33,343 bases of DNA from Helicobacteraceae bacterium (GCA_024635885.1 JAGXIA010000090.1:1-33343); one strand, 5' to 3'. Counted from the stretch's first letter, positions 16,601 to 25,555 are shown. Made by a program: numbers and translations. The notes: generated by a model from the sequence alone, not told the origin.

Positions 16601-18133
16601 TGTCGCTATAGCTTTACCAGATGCAGGAAGTAAAATATTCATTGAGGCTAACATCAATACTTTTGCCTCAGCAATTGCAGCAGAACTTAACGGGATGTGA
16701 ACAGCCATCTGGTCACCATCGAAGTCAGCGTTAAATGCAGCACAAACCAATGGATGCAATTGTATAGCTTTGCCATCAATTAACTTAGGATGGAATGCTT
16801 GAATAGAAAGCTTATGCAGTGTTGGTGCACGGTTAAGAAGTATCGGATAACCATCAACTATCTCTGCAAGACATTCCCAAACTTCATTTGTTTTAGCTTC
16901 AATCATATTTTTGGCAGCTTTAACAGTTGTTGCATAGCCTTTATCTTCAAGTTTAGCAATCAAATGTGGCTTAAATAGCTCTAAAGCCATTTTCTTAGGT
17001 AAACCACACTGGTCCATACGAAGAGATGGACCAACAACAATTACAGAACGACCAGAAAAGTCAACACGCTTACCAAGTAAGTTTTGACGGAAACGTCCCT
17101 GCTTACCTTTAATGATTTCACTTAAAGATTTAAGAGGACGTTTATTAGCCCCTTTTACTGCATTAGCACGACGACCGTTATCAAAAAGAGCATCAACAGA
17201 CTCTTGAAGCATACGCTTTTCATTTCTTACAATAATTTCCGGGGCTTCTAGTTCAACTAGACGCTTAAGTCTCTGATTACGGTTAATAACACGACGATAT
17301 AAATCATTTACATCAGAAACTGCGAACTTACCGCCATCTAGTGATACAAGAGGTCTTAAATCAGGTGGAAGAACCGGTAATACTGTAAGCATCATCCATG
17401 CAGGATTATTTCCTGAATTTAAAAATGACTCAATTACCTTAAGTCTTTTAGCAATTGTTTTTCGTTTAGCTTCAGAATTTGTTAGTTCAATAGCCTCTTT
17501 AAGATTTGTAAACAAATCTACTAAATCTATAGAGTCTAATAAATCACGAACAACTTCTCCACCCATACGAGCTTTAAAGCCTAATTCGCCAAATCTTTGA
17601 ATTAAAGTACGGTATTGCTCTTCATTTAAAACATCGTATTGTAATACCGGTGTTTTTGCTTCAGCATCATAATAAGCCTCTCCACCTGATTCAACGATGT
17701 ATGCTTCATAATAAAGTACGCGTTCTAAATCCTTCATTTTAATACCAAGTAAAGTACCAATTCTAGAAGGTAATGAACTAACATACCAGATGTGTGCAAC
17801 TGGAGTTACAAGTTCAATATGTCCCATACGAATACGACGAACTTTAGTACTTGTTACTTCAACCCCACATTTTTCACAAACCACACCTTTGTAACGCATC
17901 TTTTTGTATTTACCACAAAGACATTCATAGTCACGAACAGGACCAAAAATCTTTGCACAAAAAAGACCATCACGTTCTGGCTTAAGTGTACGGTAGTTAA
18001 TAGTTTCAGGCTTTTTAACTTCGCCATGACTCCAAGACATAACTTTTTCTGGAGAAGCTAAACGAAATTGAATCTGCTTAATATCTTTTGGTCTATTGTC
18101 TTCGCTAACTTGTATTGGTACTAATTTACTCAT
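13616..18133 (-). CDS. rpoC: DNA-directed RNA polymerase subunit beta'
   Basis: The beta' subunit carries the catalytic magnesium site of RNA polymerase. I start it at ATG 18133 (MSKLVPIQVSEDNRP), giving 1505 residues; a TTG 18 bases upstream in frame is less likely. The N-terminal zinc site has Cys71, 73, 86 and 89. The catalytic NADFDGDQMAVH places Asp at 470, 472 and 474. A second zinc cluster (CKSENGICALCYG) lies further on. The start overlaps the rpoB stop by 8 bases (ATGAGTAA), so the subunits are translationally coupled but not fused as in Helicobacter. A long inverted repeat follows the stop. Confidence 0.98.
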   Translation of the reverse strand: MSKLVPIQVSEDNRPKDIKQIQFRLASPEKVMSWSHGEVKKPETINYRTLKPERDGLFCAKIFGPVRDYECLCGKYKKMRYKGVVCEKCGVEVTSTKVRRIRMGHIELVTPVAHIWYVSSLPSRIGTLLGIKMKDLERVLYYEAYIVESGGEAYYDAEAKTPVLQYDVLNEEQYRTLIQRFGELGFKARMGGEVVRDLLDSIDLVDLFTNLKEAIELTNSEAKRKTIAKRLKVIESFLNSGNNPAWMMLTVLPVLPPDLRPLVSLDGGKFAVSDVNDLYRRVINRNQRLKRLVELEAPEIIVRNEKRMLQESVDALFDNGRRANAVKGANKRPLKSLSEIIKGKQGRFRQNLLGKRVDFSGRSVIVVGPSLRMDQCGLPKKMALELFKPHLIAKLEDKGYATTVKAAKNMIEAKTNEVWECLAEIVDGYPILLNRAPTLHKLSIQAFHPKLIDGKAIQLHPLVCAAFNADFDGDQMAVHIPLSSAAIAEAKVLMLASMNILLPASGKAIATPSQDMVLGIYYITLEKNGVKGSNKLFANVDEVRIAIEHDALDIHAKIRTRVDGRIIHTTAGRMLLKDILPSFVPVEIWNRVMKKKYINEAVDYVQKHGGIGVTARFLDDLKDLGFKHATESGVSISIADIIVPETKAAKIADSKNRVLEIQKQYEAGLLTEQERYNKIIDVWTDTNNTLATQMMDLVQTDKDGFNSIHMMADSGARGSAAQIRQLAGMRGLMAKPSGEIIETPIISNFKEGLNVIEYFLSTHGARKGLADTALKTANAGYLTRKLVDVAQNVKVVEHDCHTHEGIEISDISDQNTLIESLEDRLNGRVLSDDIIDPISNEILYAEGTLLDELSAKTISEAGIKTAHIRTPTTCKSENGICALCYGVNLATGHIVRTGEAVGIVAAQSIGEPGTQLTLRTFHVGGTASSTAQERQVIAEKEGFIRYYNLKTYASKDGKNIVANRRNAAVLLVEPKIKAPFDGKIDIQTIHDEVVVSIISKTDTVRYSLRKIEIAKPNELAGIGGQIEGKYYFPYESGMEVKEHESIVETIKDGWNVPSRIPYASELLVNNGAPVTQKILAKENGVVKYFILKGDYLERFEGLKSGYEVVEKGLFATVIDANNREAVRHYIARGSVIVADDNENVDVSTLIAKPSSDESVVIAEWDPYSNPVITEANGTVKFEDIIIGATATEQFDELTGKTRLMINDHIPADYKPTIVLATENGELLRYQIDPKSSLFVADGGTVKVADIIAKTPKALQKSSDITGGLPRVSELFEGRRPKATALISEIDGTVSFGKMLRGKIRIVVSSENGIIKDYFVDKSHVPVVSAGDFVHAGERLTSGIISSHELLRIMGVKALYNYLVSEVQQVYRSQGVNIADKHIEVIFTQMLRQIKIVQSGDTKFIQGDLISKAKFAQENEKIIRLGGRPALAEPFLVGITRAAVSADSIISAASFQDTTKVLTEAAVSAKVDDLNNLKENVIIGRTIPVGTGIYKNQEIMFKSEAN

Positions 18134-21100
18134 CGTCTTCAACCTCGTCAAATATTTCTACATCAAGAGCCAATGCTTGTAGCTCTTTAGTTAATACAAA
18201 TAGTGTCTCCGGAATTCCAGATGGTGGAACTAACTCACCTTTTGTAATTGCTTTATATGCACGAACACGCCCATCAACATCGTCTGATTTAATAGTAAGC
18301 ATCTCTTTAAGAACAGCACTTGCACCATAAGCTTCAAGTGCCCAAACTTCCATTTCTCCAAATCTTTGTCCACCGAATAGTGCTTTACCACCAACCGGTT
18401 GTTGCGTTACAAGAGAGTATGGTCCAGTTGAACGAGCATGAATTTTTTCATCAACCAAGTGATGAAGTTTAAGAATATACATATAACCAACATTAACACG
18501 CTCTTTTATCTTATCGCCTGTTAAACCGTTGTAAAGTGCTACCTTCCCATCCATATCCATTTTTGCTAATTCAAATAATTTAGCAAATTCAACGGCATTT
18601 ACACCTTCAAATATTGGAGTTGCAAATCTAACGCCGCCTTTTGCCCAATCTCTAGCATATTTCAAAAATTTCTCATCACTCATTTCACCAATTACTTGGA
18701 CTGCATTCATCATTCCTGCAACATCAGCTATAGTGATCATTTTTTCTCTTAGATTTTGTATAAAATCTTTTTGTTTTGTTTCAAACTGCTCTAGTATTTG
18801 ATTACCTAGTTCACGACCTGCCATACCAAGATGCATTTCTAAAACTTGTCCAATATTCATACGTGAAGGTACACCAAGTGGATTAAGACATACATCTACA
18901 CTTCTTCCATCTTCCATATATGGCATATCAACTTCAGGAACAATTATTGAAACAATACCTTTATTACCATGACGACCGGCCATCTTATCACCAACTTTTA
19001 GTTGACGCTTAGTGGCAATATAAATTTTAACATATTTAACAACACCATTTGGCAGAATGTCATCTTTTTCTAAAATAGTAAGTTTTTCTTCGTGTTCATC
19101 GCGGAAAACTCTTTTTTGTTTTTGAAAATAATTTTTAGTTTTAGTATATTCAGATTGAATCTCTTCACTAAATGATTTAACAATAGCATTCATTGCAAAA
19201 CGATTTACTTCAACTAATTCTTTACCATCAATGATATCACCGGCTTTGTACTCAGTTGAACCAATAGTAATATCAGCTATTAAAGCTTCTTTTGTCAAGA
19301 GCTTAGTTATTCGCAACATCTCTTCTTTATCTATCATAAGTAGACGATCGTAATGCTCACGTTCCAAATAATCTCTTTCTTCTTTTTCAAGTTCAAGAGC
19401 ACGTGGGTCTTTGTCATAACCTTTTTTCGTAAAAATCTTAACATCTACGATAACACCTTCCATACTTGGAGGACAGTAAAGTGACTTGTTAATAACATGA
19501 CCAGCTTTTTCGCCAAAGATTGCTCGTAAAAGTCTTTCTTCTGGAGTTGGTTTAACTTCACCTTTAGGAGAAACTTTACCAACCAATATCATTCCACCAG
19601 AAACACTAGTACCAATTTTAACAATACCGCTTTCATCAAGGTGAGCCAACTCATCATCTCTTACGTTTGGAATATCACGAGTAATCTCTTCAACACCATG
19701 CTTAAGTTCTCTTGCTTCAACTTCTTTTTCATAAATATGAACAGACGTGAAAGCATCTTTACGAATTAATCTCTCTGAAATTACAATAGCATCTTCAAAG
19801 TTGTATCCGTTCCAAGGCATAAATGCAACCATAGCATTAACACCAAGAGCAAGTTCTCCTTGATCCATATTTGGACCATCGGCAATCACTTGATCTTTTT
19901 TTATAATATCACCAATATTTACTATCGGCTTTTGTGCAAATGACGTATTTTGATTTGTACGAAGATTTTTTTGTAATGGATAATAATCTATATATATCTC
20001 TCCATCTTCATCACCCATAATATAAATATGTCTTCCATCAACTTTTTCTACTACACCAGAACGTTTAGCCTTAACACATTCCCAAGAGTCACGAGCAACA
20101 AGTTTTTCAACACCAGTACCAACCATTGGAGCAAGTGGTCTTAAAAGAGGCACTGCTTGACGTTGCATGTTTGAACCCATCAATGCACGGTTAGCATCAT
20201 CATGTTCCAAGAATGGAATCAATGAAGCTGCAACACCGACAACCATGTGAGATGAAAGGTCTGCATATTCACAGACCTTCGGTTTACGCATTAATATCTC
20301 GCCATCTTGTCTAACAGAAATCATATCTTCAATGAATTGTCCGTTTGAATCCACTTTATTAGATGCAGCGGCAATTTGTTTACCTTCTTCTTGAGTAGCT
20401 GTTAAATATACTACTTCCTTAGTAACAACACCATCTTTCATCACTTTATATGGAGCTTCAATAAATCCATGCTCATTTACTTTAGAATAAGTAGCAAGAG
20501 TATTTATAAGACCAATATTTTGACCCTCTGGAGTCTCAATAGGACAAATACGACCGTAATGAGTCGGATGAACGTCACGCACTTCAAAGCCTGCTCTCTC
20601 TTTAACAAGTCCACCTTCACCTAGTGCAGATAAACGACGTTTATGAGTAACTTCAGAGAGTGGATTCGTTTGATCCATAAACTGAGAAAGTTGTCCACCA
20701 GAGAAAAATTCCATAATTGTTGATGTAATCATTTTTGAATTGATTAAATCGTGTGGCATTAACTCAGACATCGGGCCACTCATAGTAGCAAGTTTGTCAC
20801 GAATAGCTTTTTGCATCTTAATAAGACCATTGTGTAACTCGTTACCTAAAAGCTCACCGATTGAACGAATACGACGATTACCTAAGTGATCTCTATCATC
20901 AATATGACCTTGACCATTTTTTACTTTAATTACGTATTTAACAGAATTAATAATATCTTCATGAGTCAACACTGTTACATATTCAGGTATATTAAGTCCA
21001 AGCTTATGATTCATCTTCATACGACCAACTTTAGTTAGATCATATCTCTCAGGATCAAAGAACAACTGATTAACAAATGCTTTAGCCGCATCTTTAGTTA

Positions 21101-22274
21101 CAGGTTCACCTGGTCTCATTACTTTATAAATACGAATTGCAGAAAGATCATTTTCATCTTCAATCTCTTCTGTTTGTTTAAGTAATTTCAATGAATCTGC
21201 GTCAGCATTAAATGCATTAATTATTGAACTATCTACACCTTCAGCTAAATCATTTGCAATATTAAATTCTGTAATGCCTGCTTCAGCCATCTTTTTAAGC
21301 TTGACTTCATCAATACGAGTCATAGTATCAAAAAGTATTTCTCCAGTTTCGGGGTCAATAATAGCTTGAGCAAGATAACGGTCAAGTAATACTTCTAATG
21401 GATATTCAACAATATCCAGTCCATCATCAATAAACTTTTGTGATTTTTTAGCTGAAAGTCTTTTACCAGAAGCAAGTAATACTTCTCCTTGCATATTAAC
21501 TAGGTCATAAGTCAATCGTGATGAATAATTACTTGGATCAAATGCCATAGAAAATTTATTATCGAAAATGCTAATTTTTTGGATTGGGTAAAATAATTTT
21601 AAAATATCTTGTTTAGAATAGCCCAATGCACGGAACATAATAGTTACAGGAACCTTACGGCGTTTATTAATTCTCATATAAAGAATATCTTTTGGATCAT
21701 ATTCGAAATACAACCAAGAACCACGATCAGGAATAATTTGACCTGTATAGATTAGTTTATTACCTGCAGTTGTAGATTCTTCTTCTTTGAAGATTACACC
21801 TGGAGATCTATGAAGCTGATTAACAACAACTCTTTCAACACCATTAATAATAAAAGAAGTTCTCTCAGTCATTAAAGGAATATCACGAACAAATATACTT
21901 TGTTCTTTTATATCTTTAACACCAAGCTTTTCTTTAGTATTTTCATCTCTGTCCCATATTACAAGACGAGTCTTCATTCTTAAAGACACAGCGTAAGTAA
22001 GACCACGTTCCATACACTCTCTAACTGTGTATTTTGGTCTTCCTACTTCACTTCCTAGATATTCAACAGTTAATCTGTTTTGCACATCATGAATAGGAAA
22101 AACTGACTCAAATACATTTTCAATGCCGCTTGAAGCTCTATCTTTGTCATCAAGCATTAAAAAGTTATTGTATGAACTTTGCTGTACTTGTAATAGATTT
22201 GGTACTTCAATCTGTTGAGGGGTTTTAGAGAAGTCTACACGAAGACGATTTCCGGAGTATAAAGTGTTTAACAT
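18126..22274 (-). CDS. rpoB: DNA-directed RNA polymerase subunit beta
   Basis: The beta subunit forms one half of the polymerase cleft and binds rifampicin. The protein has 1382 residues, similar to other epsilonproteobacterial RpoB. The rifampicin pocket reads GGQLSQFMDQTNPLSEVTHK followed by RRLSALGEGGL, with the Asp, His and Ser of the resistance hot spot unchanged. The conserved C-terminal GGQRFGEMEVWALEAYGA is present. The ATG at 22274 has GAGG upstream. It follows rplL across a 212-base spacer full of hairpins and overlaps rpoC by 8 bases. Confidence 0.98.
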   Translation of the reverse strand: MLNTLYSGNRLRVDFSKTPQQIEVPNLLQVQQSSYNNFLMLDDKDRASSGIENVFESVFPIHDVQNRLTVEYLGSEVGRPKYTVRECMERGLTYAVSLRMKTRLVIWDRDENTKEKLGVKDIKEQSIFVRDIPLMTERTSFIINGVERVVVNQLHRSPGVIFKEEESTTAGNKLIYTGQIIPDRGSWLYFEYDPKDILYMRINKRRKVPVTIMFRALGYSKQDILKLFYPIQKISIFDNKFSMAFDPSNYSSRLTYDLVNMQGEVLLASGKRLSAKKSQKFIDDGLDIVEYPLEVLLDRYLAQAIIDPETGEILFDTMTRIDEVKLKKMAEAGITEFNIANDLAEGVDSSIINAFNADADSLKLLKQTEEIEDENDLSAIRIYKVMRPGEPVTKDAAKAFVNQLFFDPERYDLTKVGRMKMNHKLGLNIPEYVTVLTHEDIINSVKYVIKVKNGQGHIDDRDHLGNRRIRSIGELLGNELHNGLIKMQKAIRDKLATMSGPMSELMPHDLINSKMITSTIMEFFSGGQLSQFMDQTNPLSEVTHKRRLSALGEGGLVKERAGFEVRDVHPTHYGRICPIETPEGQNIGLINTLATYSKVNEHGFIEAPYKVMKDGVVTKEVVYLTATQEEGKQIAAASNKVDSNGQFIEDMISVRQDGEILMRKPKVCEYADLSSHMVVGVAASLIPFLEHDDANRALMGSNMQRQAVPLLRPLAPMVGTGVEKLVARDSWECVKAKRSGVVEKVDGRHIYIMGDEDGEIYIDYYPLQKNLRTNQNTSFAQKPIVNIGDIIKKDQVIADGPNMDQGELALGVNAMVAFMPWNGYNFEDAIVISERLIRKDAFTSVHIYEKEVEARELKHGVEEITRDIPNVRDDELAHLDESGIVKIGTSVSGGMILVGKVSPKGEVKPTPEERLLRAIFGEKAGHVINKSLYCPPSMEGVIVDVKIFTKKGYDKDPRALELEKEERDYLEREHYDRLLMIDKEEMLRITKLLTKEALIADITIGSTEYKAGDIIDGKELVEVNRFAMNAIVKSFSEEIQSEYTKTKNYFQKQKRVFRDEHEEKLTILEKDDILPNGVVKYVKIYIATKRQLKVGDKMAGRHGNKGIVSIIVPEVDMPYMEDGRSVDVCLNPLGVPSRMNIGQVLEMHLGMAGRELGNQILEQFETKQKDFIQNLREKMITIADVAGMMNAVQVIGEMSDEKFLKYARDWAKGGVRFATPIFEGVNAVEFAKLFELAKMDMDGKVALYNGLTGDKIKERVNVGYMYILKLHHLVDEKIHARSTGPYSLVTQQPVGGKALFGGQRFGEMEVWALEAYGASAVLKEMLTIKSDDVDGRVRAYKAITKGELVPPSGIPETLFVLTKELQALALDVEIFDEVEDDE

Positions 22275-22303
22275 AGGCTACCTCGATAAGTTGTTTGTTA
22301 GGG

Positions 22304-22467
22304 CTTAATCTTATTTGATTAAGAGTATCATATCTAGACGTCTCTAGATAGATTTATAGTATTGTGCTTATAAACGACATAAGGGCACTTTTACAACATG
22401 ACCTAAATCACATCGTAAAAGCGCCCAGAAAATCAAAAACTACACAGAAAAAAATCTTTTTCTATGT
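22304..22467 (-). promoter_or_regulatory. Four-hairpin leader/attenuator between rplL and rpoB
   Basis: In transcription order: (1) acatagaaaaa/tttttctgtgt with one G-U pair, followed by a short T-run (22442-22467), a likely attenuator; (2) a 12-pair stem gggcgcttttac/gtaaaagtgccc (22426-22415 and 22394-22383) around a 20-base loop; (3) tatctaga/tctagata (22331-22350); (4) cttaatc/gattaag (22304-22323). E. coli also has an attenuator and an RNase III site between rplL and rpoB, so a role in setting the L7/L12 to beta ratio is plausible. Confidence 0.6.
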
Positions 22468-22486
22468 AATTTTTTAAGTGTAGAAA

Positions 22487-22858
22487 TTATTTAATTTCTA
22501 CAGTTGCACCAGCTTCTTCAAGATCTTTTTTAGCAGCTTCAGCAGTTTCTTTATCAACACCCTCTTTAATTGTAGAAGGTAATGCTTCAGTTGCTTCTTT
22601 CGCTTCTTTCAAGCCAAGGCCAGTAAGTGCACGAACAGCTTTAATAACACCAATTTTCTTAGCGCCAGCATCAGTTAAAATAACATTGAATTCAGTTTGT
22701 TCAGAAGCAGCTTCGCCACCAGCAGCAGCACCACCAGCCATTGCAACAGGCTGAGCAGATACACCAAATTTTTCTTCAAACTCTTTTACTAATTCAGAAA
22801 GTTCTAATACAGAAAGTCCTGAGATAAATTCTAATACGTCTTCTTTAGTTACAGCCAT
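22487..22858 (-). CDS. rplL: 50S ribosomal protein L7/L12
   Basis: L7/L12 forms the mobile stalk that recruits translational GTPases. I start it at ATG 22858 (MAVTKEDVLEFIS), which has AAGGAG at good spacing; an upstream in-frame ATG at 22879 would add seven atypical residues. The 123-residue product has the N-terminal dimerisation helix, an Ala/Gly hinge (AMAGGAAAGGEAAS) and the C-terminal factor-binding domain with KIGVIKAVRALTGLGLKEAK. It is 60 bases behind rplJ. Confidence 0.97.
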   Translation of the reverse strand: MAVTKEDVLEFISGLSVLELSELVKEFEEKFGVSAQPVAMAGGAAAGGEAASEQTEFNVILTDAGAKKIGVIKAVRALTGLGLKEAKEATEALPSTIKEGVDKETAEAAKKDLEEAGATVEIK

Positions 22859-22918
22859 TTCTAGCTCCTTATATATCATTTATTTTGTTAAATTGTTCAC
22901 TCTTAAAAGAAGTGAAGA

Positions 22919-23401
22919 CTAAGCTTCTTCTTCTAACTTTCTTCTTAAAGCATCGATTCCAACTACCATATTCGTGATTGGAGCCATCCAAGTAGCAGCA
23001 AGCATACCAAGAAGTTCTTCACGACCTGGAAGTTTAGCGAACGCTTCAATTTTAGCTATGTCTGCAGGTTCTTTATCTAGATAACCAGCTTTAAGTACAA
23101 ATTTTTCATTAGTTTTAGCAAAATCAGCAGCTATTTTAGCAGCGCCGATAACATCATCAGACCAAATAAAAATATTTGTATCTTTGATCTCAATACCAGT
23201 CATACCAGCATTTTTCAATGCGATAAAAGCTAATGTATTTTTTACAACCTGAACACTTGTGTCCTTTGCTTTAGCAGATTTACGTAACTCTTCAAGTTGA
23301 CTTACTGTCAAACCTTTATAATCACATATAACAACTGCAGTTGTATTAGCAAATGAAGTAGTTAATTGCTCAATTACTTCAGCTTTTTCAGATTTAAGCA
23401 T
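22919..23401 (-). CDS. rplJ: 50S ribosomal protein L10
   Basis: L10 anchors L7/L12 dimers to 23S rRNA. The start is placed at ATG 23401 (MLKSEKAEVIEQL) behind AAGGAG. The frame extends 16 codons upstream into the leader, but that stretch is not L10-like. The 160-residue protein contains the family core VVICDYKGLTVSQLEELRK and VKNTLAFIA, and ends in the helix that binds L12. The leader ahead of it probably mediates feedback by the L10-L12 complex. Confidence 0.97.
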   Translation of the reverse strand: MLKSEKAEVIEQLTTSFANTTAVVICDYKGLTVSQLEELRKSAKAKDTSVQVVKNTLAFIALKNAGMTGIEIKDTNIFIWSDDVIGAAKIAADFAKTNEKFVLKAGYLDKEPADIAKIEAFAKLPGREELLGMLAATWMAPITNMVVGIDALRRKLEEEA

Positions 23402-23430
23402 ATATTTCTCCTTTCTAGACATAACTTCAA

Positions 23431-23480
23431 GCGGGGAGGGAAAGGCCAATTAAGCTCACTACCGACTCGGTAGATACCCC
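23431..23480 (-). promoter_or_regulatory. Candidate L10(L12) autoregulatory mRNA leader
   Basis: Directly upstream of rplJ, complementary GGGG/CCCC blocks (23433-23436 and 23477-23480) enclose a stem-loop with arms ctaccg/cggtag (23459-23473) and purine-rich internal loops. This has the general form of the kink-turn leader by which L10 represses its own operon. The match is by eye; a covariance-model scan would decide. Confidence 0.5.
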
Positions 23481-23573
23481 TACTATCTTTAGTCCAAATA
23501 ATTCAGATTTTTATTTCATTAAAAATCTTTACTTAAAGATAATACTATCTTAAAGTAAAAACTTCTATACATA

Positions 23574-23599
23574 AATTCATCAAGAAAACTTGATGAATT
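23574..23599 (-). terminator. Hairpin just after rplA
   Basis: aattcatcaag and cttgatgaatt form a perfect 11-pair stem with an AAAA (TTTT in the transcript sense) loop, 7 bases past the rplA stop. Without a following T-run it is more likely a processing or stabilising hairpin, or partial attenuator, between rplA and rplJ than a full stop. Confidence 0.5.
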
Positions 23600-23606
23600 C
23601 ATTAAT

Positions 23607-24299
23607 TTATTTAATGTCTGCTAATGCCATAACATCAAGTTTTACAGCAGGACTCATAGTTAATGAAAGTGCAGCATTTTTCATATAACGACCCTTAGCA
23701 GATGATGGTTTTTGCTTATTTATAGCAGCCACGAAAGAGTTTAAATTTTCTATTATTTTATTTGAATCAAAACTTACTTTACCGATTCCAGCATGAATAT
23801 TACCTTTTTTATCAACACGGAAAGTAACTTGTCCACCTTTTACATTCTTAACTGCAGTAGCAACATCTGGAGTAACTGTACCAGTTTTAGGGTTAGGCAT
23901 TAGACCTTTTGGCCCTAAAATACGACCTATTTGTCCAACAAGACCCATACAGTCTGGTGCAGCAACAACAACATCAAAGTTAAAGATACCTTCTTTAATT
24001 TGTGCAACTAAATCATCTGTACCAACTATATCAGCACCGGCTGCTTTAGCTTCATCAGCTTTTACACCCTTAGCAAATACTGCAACACGAACTGTTTTAC
24101 CAGTACCATGTGGTAAAACTACCGCACCACGAACCATTTGGTCAGCATGTCTTGGATCAACATTCAAATTCATTGCTATTTCAACTGTTTCGTCGAATTT
24201 TGCACTTTTTAAATCTCTAATAGTTGTGACTGCTTCATCAACACTATATACTTTTGTATTATCGAATTTCTCTACTAATTGTTTATATCTTTTACTCAT
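23607..24299 (-). CDS. rplA: 50S ribosomal protein L1
   Basis: L1 forms the mobile stalk at the E site and represses its own operon in many bacteria. I chose ATG 24299 (MSKRYKQLVEKFD) because AGGAGA precedes it, giving 230 residues; a longer reading from 24341 adds unrelated residues. Hallmarks include NVDPRHADQMVRG near residue 50 and RILGPKGLMPNPKTGTV. The gap to rplK holds a small hairpin, aatcac/gtgatt (24336-24355), that could be part of an L1 feedback site. Confidence 0.97.
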   Translation of the reverse strand: MSKRYKQLVEKFDNTKVYSVDEAVTTIRDLKSAKFDETVEIAMNLNVDPRHADQMVRGAVVLPHGTGKTVRVAVFAKGVKADEAKAAGADIVGTDDLVAQIKEGIFNFDVVVAAPDCMGLVGQIGRILGPKGLMPNPKTGTVTPDVATAVKNVKGGQVTFRVDKKGNIHAGIGKVSFDSNKIIENLNSFVAAINKQKPSSAKGRYMKNAALSLTMSPAVKLDVMALADIK

Positions 24300-24368
24300 A
24301 TTCAAATCTCCTATAAATTCTGCCACATTATTTAAAATCACTGTGGTCGGTGATTGTATTTATAAATA

Positions 24369-24794
24369 CTAGTCTACTACTTCTATACCAATTGAACGAG
24401 CTGAACCAGCTATTGTATTAGCTGCATTTTCAATATTATCAGTGTTTAAATCCTGAATTTTTTGATTAACAACTTCCATTAATTGAGCACGAGTGATTTT
24501 TCCAACTTTGTTTTTAAGAGGATTATCAGTACCTTTTTTAAGTCCTGCTGCTTTCATTAAAAGTGCAGATGCTGGTGGTTGTTTTGTTATAAAAGAAAAA
24601 CTTTTGTCACTGTAAACAGTAATTATAACAGGAACTTTGAATCCCATCTGTGCTTTTGTTTTTTCATTGAATGCCTTACAGAATTCCATGATATTTACAC
24701 CACGTTGTCCTAGTGCTGGTCCAACTGGTGGAGCTGGGTTAGCAGCACCAGCTTGTATTTGTAGCTTTATGTAGCCTGCGACTTTTTTTGCCAT
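24369..24794 (-). CDS. rplK: 50S ribosomal protein L11
   Basis: L11 binds the GTPase-associated centre of 23S rRNA and is needed for the stringent response via RelA. The 141-residue protein has QIQAGAANPAPPVGPALGQ at the N-terminus, with the prolines that bind thiopeptides, and GSARSIGIEV at the C-terminus. It follows nusG by 19 bases with AAAAGGAA before the ATG, and precedes rplA. Confidence 0.98.
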   Translation of the reverse strand: MAKKVAGYIKLQIQAGAANPAPPVGPALGQRGVNIMEFCKAFNEKTKAQMGFKVPVIITVYSDKSFSFITKQPPASALLMKAAGLKKGTDNPLKNKVGKITRAQLMEVVNQKIQDLNTDNIENAANTIAGSARSIGIEVVD

Positions 24795-24813
24795 TGTATT
24801 TCCTTTTTTTTAA

Positions 24814-25341
24814 TTAAATTATTTTTTCTACTTGTGTATATGAAATATCCACAGGTGTCGCTCTACCAAAGATTGAAACATTTAGTTTAAGTGTTCCATG
24901 CTCTAAGTCATACTCATCAACCGTTGCAGTAAAGTTTGCAAATGGTCCGTCTACTATACGAACAGTTTCACCACTGTCAAAGAATACCTTTGGCTTAGGT
25001 GCGGCACGATTGTTTACACGATCTAAAATTACATTAATATCATGCTCGCTTAATGGAGTAGGTGTATTTGCTTCACCAATAAAACCTGATACTTTTGGTA
25101 ATGACTGAATTAAATGTTGTACTTCAGTATTTAAATCTATTTTAGCAAACACATAGCCTGAATAAAGAGATCTTTCTGTAATCTTTTTTTTGCCATCTTT
25201 CACTTCTATAACGTCTTCAGTTGGAACTATTACTTCTTCAATAAAATCTTGTAATCCCATCTCTTCAATCATATTTAAAATAGCTAAACGAACAACTCTT
25301 TCATTTCCGTAGGTTTGAATAGAGTACCATTGATGTGCCAT
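24814..25341 (-). CDS. nusG: Transcription termination/antitermination factor NusG
   Basis: NusG binds the RNA polymerase clamp and links it to Rho or to the ribosome. The 175-residue protein has the NGN domain (MAHQWYSIQTYGNERVVR to about residue 115, including YSGYVFAKI) and a C-terminal KOW domain beginning GETVRIVDGPFANFTATV. The ATG at 25341 has AAGGAG upstream, 11 bases past the secE stop. The secE-nusG-rplKA order is the near-universal one. Confidence 0.98.
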   Translation of the reverse strand: MAHQWYSIQTYGNERVVRLAILNMIEEMGLQDFIEEVIVPTEDVIEVKDGKKKITERSLYSGYVFAKIDLNTEVQHLIQSLPKVSGFIGEANTPTPLSEHDINVILDRVNNRAAPKPKVFFDSGETVRIVDGPFANFTATVDEYDLEHGTLKLNVSIFGRATPVDISYTQVEKII

Positions 25342-25352
25342 ATAAACTCTCC

Positions 25353-25532
25353 TTAACCTAATATTGCTGACATAACAGATGACATAAGTAAGTCAACTAA
25401 AGCCAAAAAAGCAGCTATTACAGCAACTACTATCACTACTGATATGTATGCCTGCTTAACCTGACCCTTAGTTGGAAAGATAACTTTTGTTAATTCTGCT
25501 TTTGCATTTTTAATATGTGTATTTAAATTCAT
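25353..25532 (-). CDS. secE: Preprotein translocase subunit SecE
   Basis: SecE clamps SecY in the Sec translocon. The product is 59 residues: an amphipathic cytoplasmic helix (about 5-25, including AELTKVIFPTKGQVKQA with the conserved WPT-type turn as FPT), then a single transmembrane helix (ISVVIVVAVIAAFLALVDLL). This is the usual one-helix form. It starts at ATG 25532, is followed by nusG after 11 bases, and is preceded by tRNA-Trp. Confidence 0.94.
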   Translation of the reverse strand: MNLNTHIKNAKAELTKVIFPTKGQVKQAYISVVIVVAVIAAFLALVDLLMSSVMSAILG

Positions 25533-25555
25533 TTATTCTTTCCCAAATTACATTG

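Noticed and set aside
14900..18061. Open frames antisense to rpoC (for example near 15005, 16310 and 17792) as genes
   Set aside because: They lie wholly opposite conserved rpoC codons, have odd compositions rich in Phe, Asn, Ser and Cys, and lack ribosome sites.
18126..18133. rpoB-rpoC fusion as in Helicobacter
   Set aside because: rpoB has its own TAA and rpoC its own ATG in another frame, with an 8-base overlap.
24107..24119. ccatgtggtaaa as a further copy of the uptake-like word
   Set aside because: Only about 9 of 12 bases match, and it encodes the conserved HGTGKT of L1; chance similarity.
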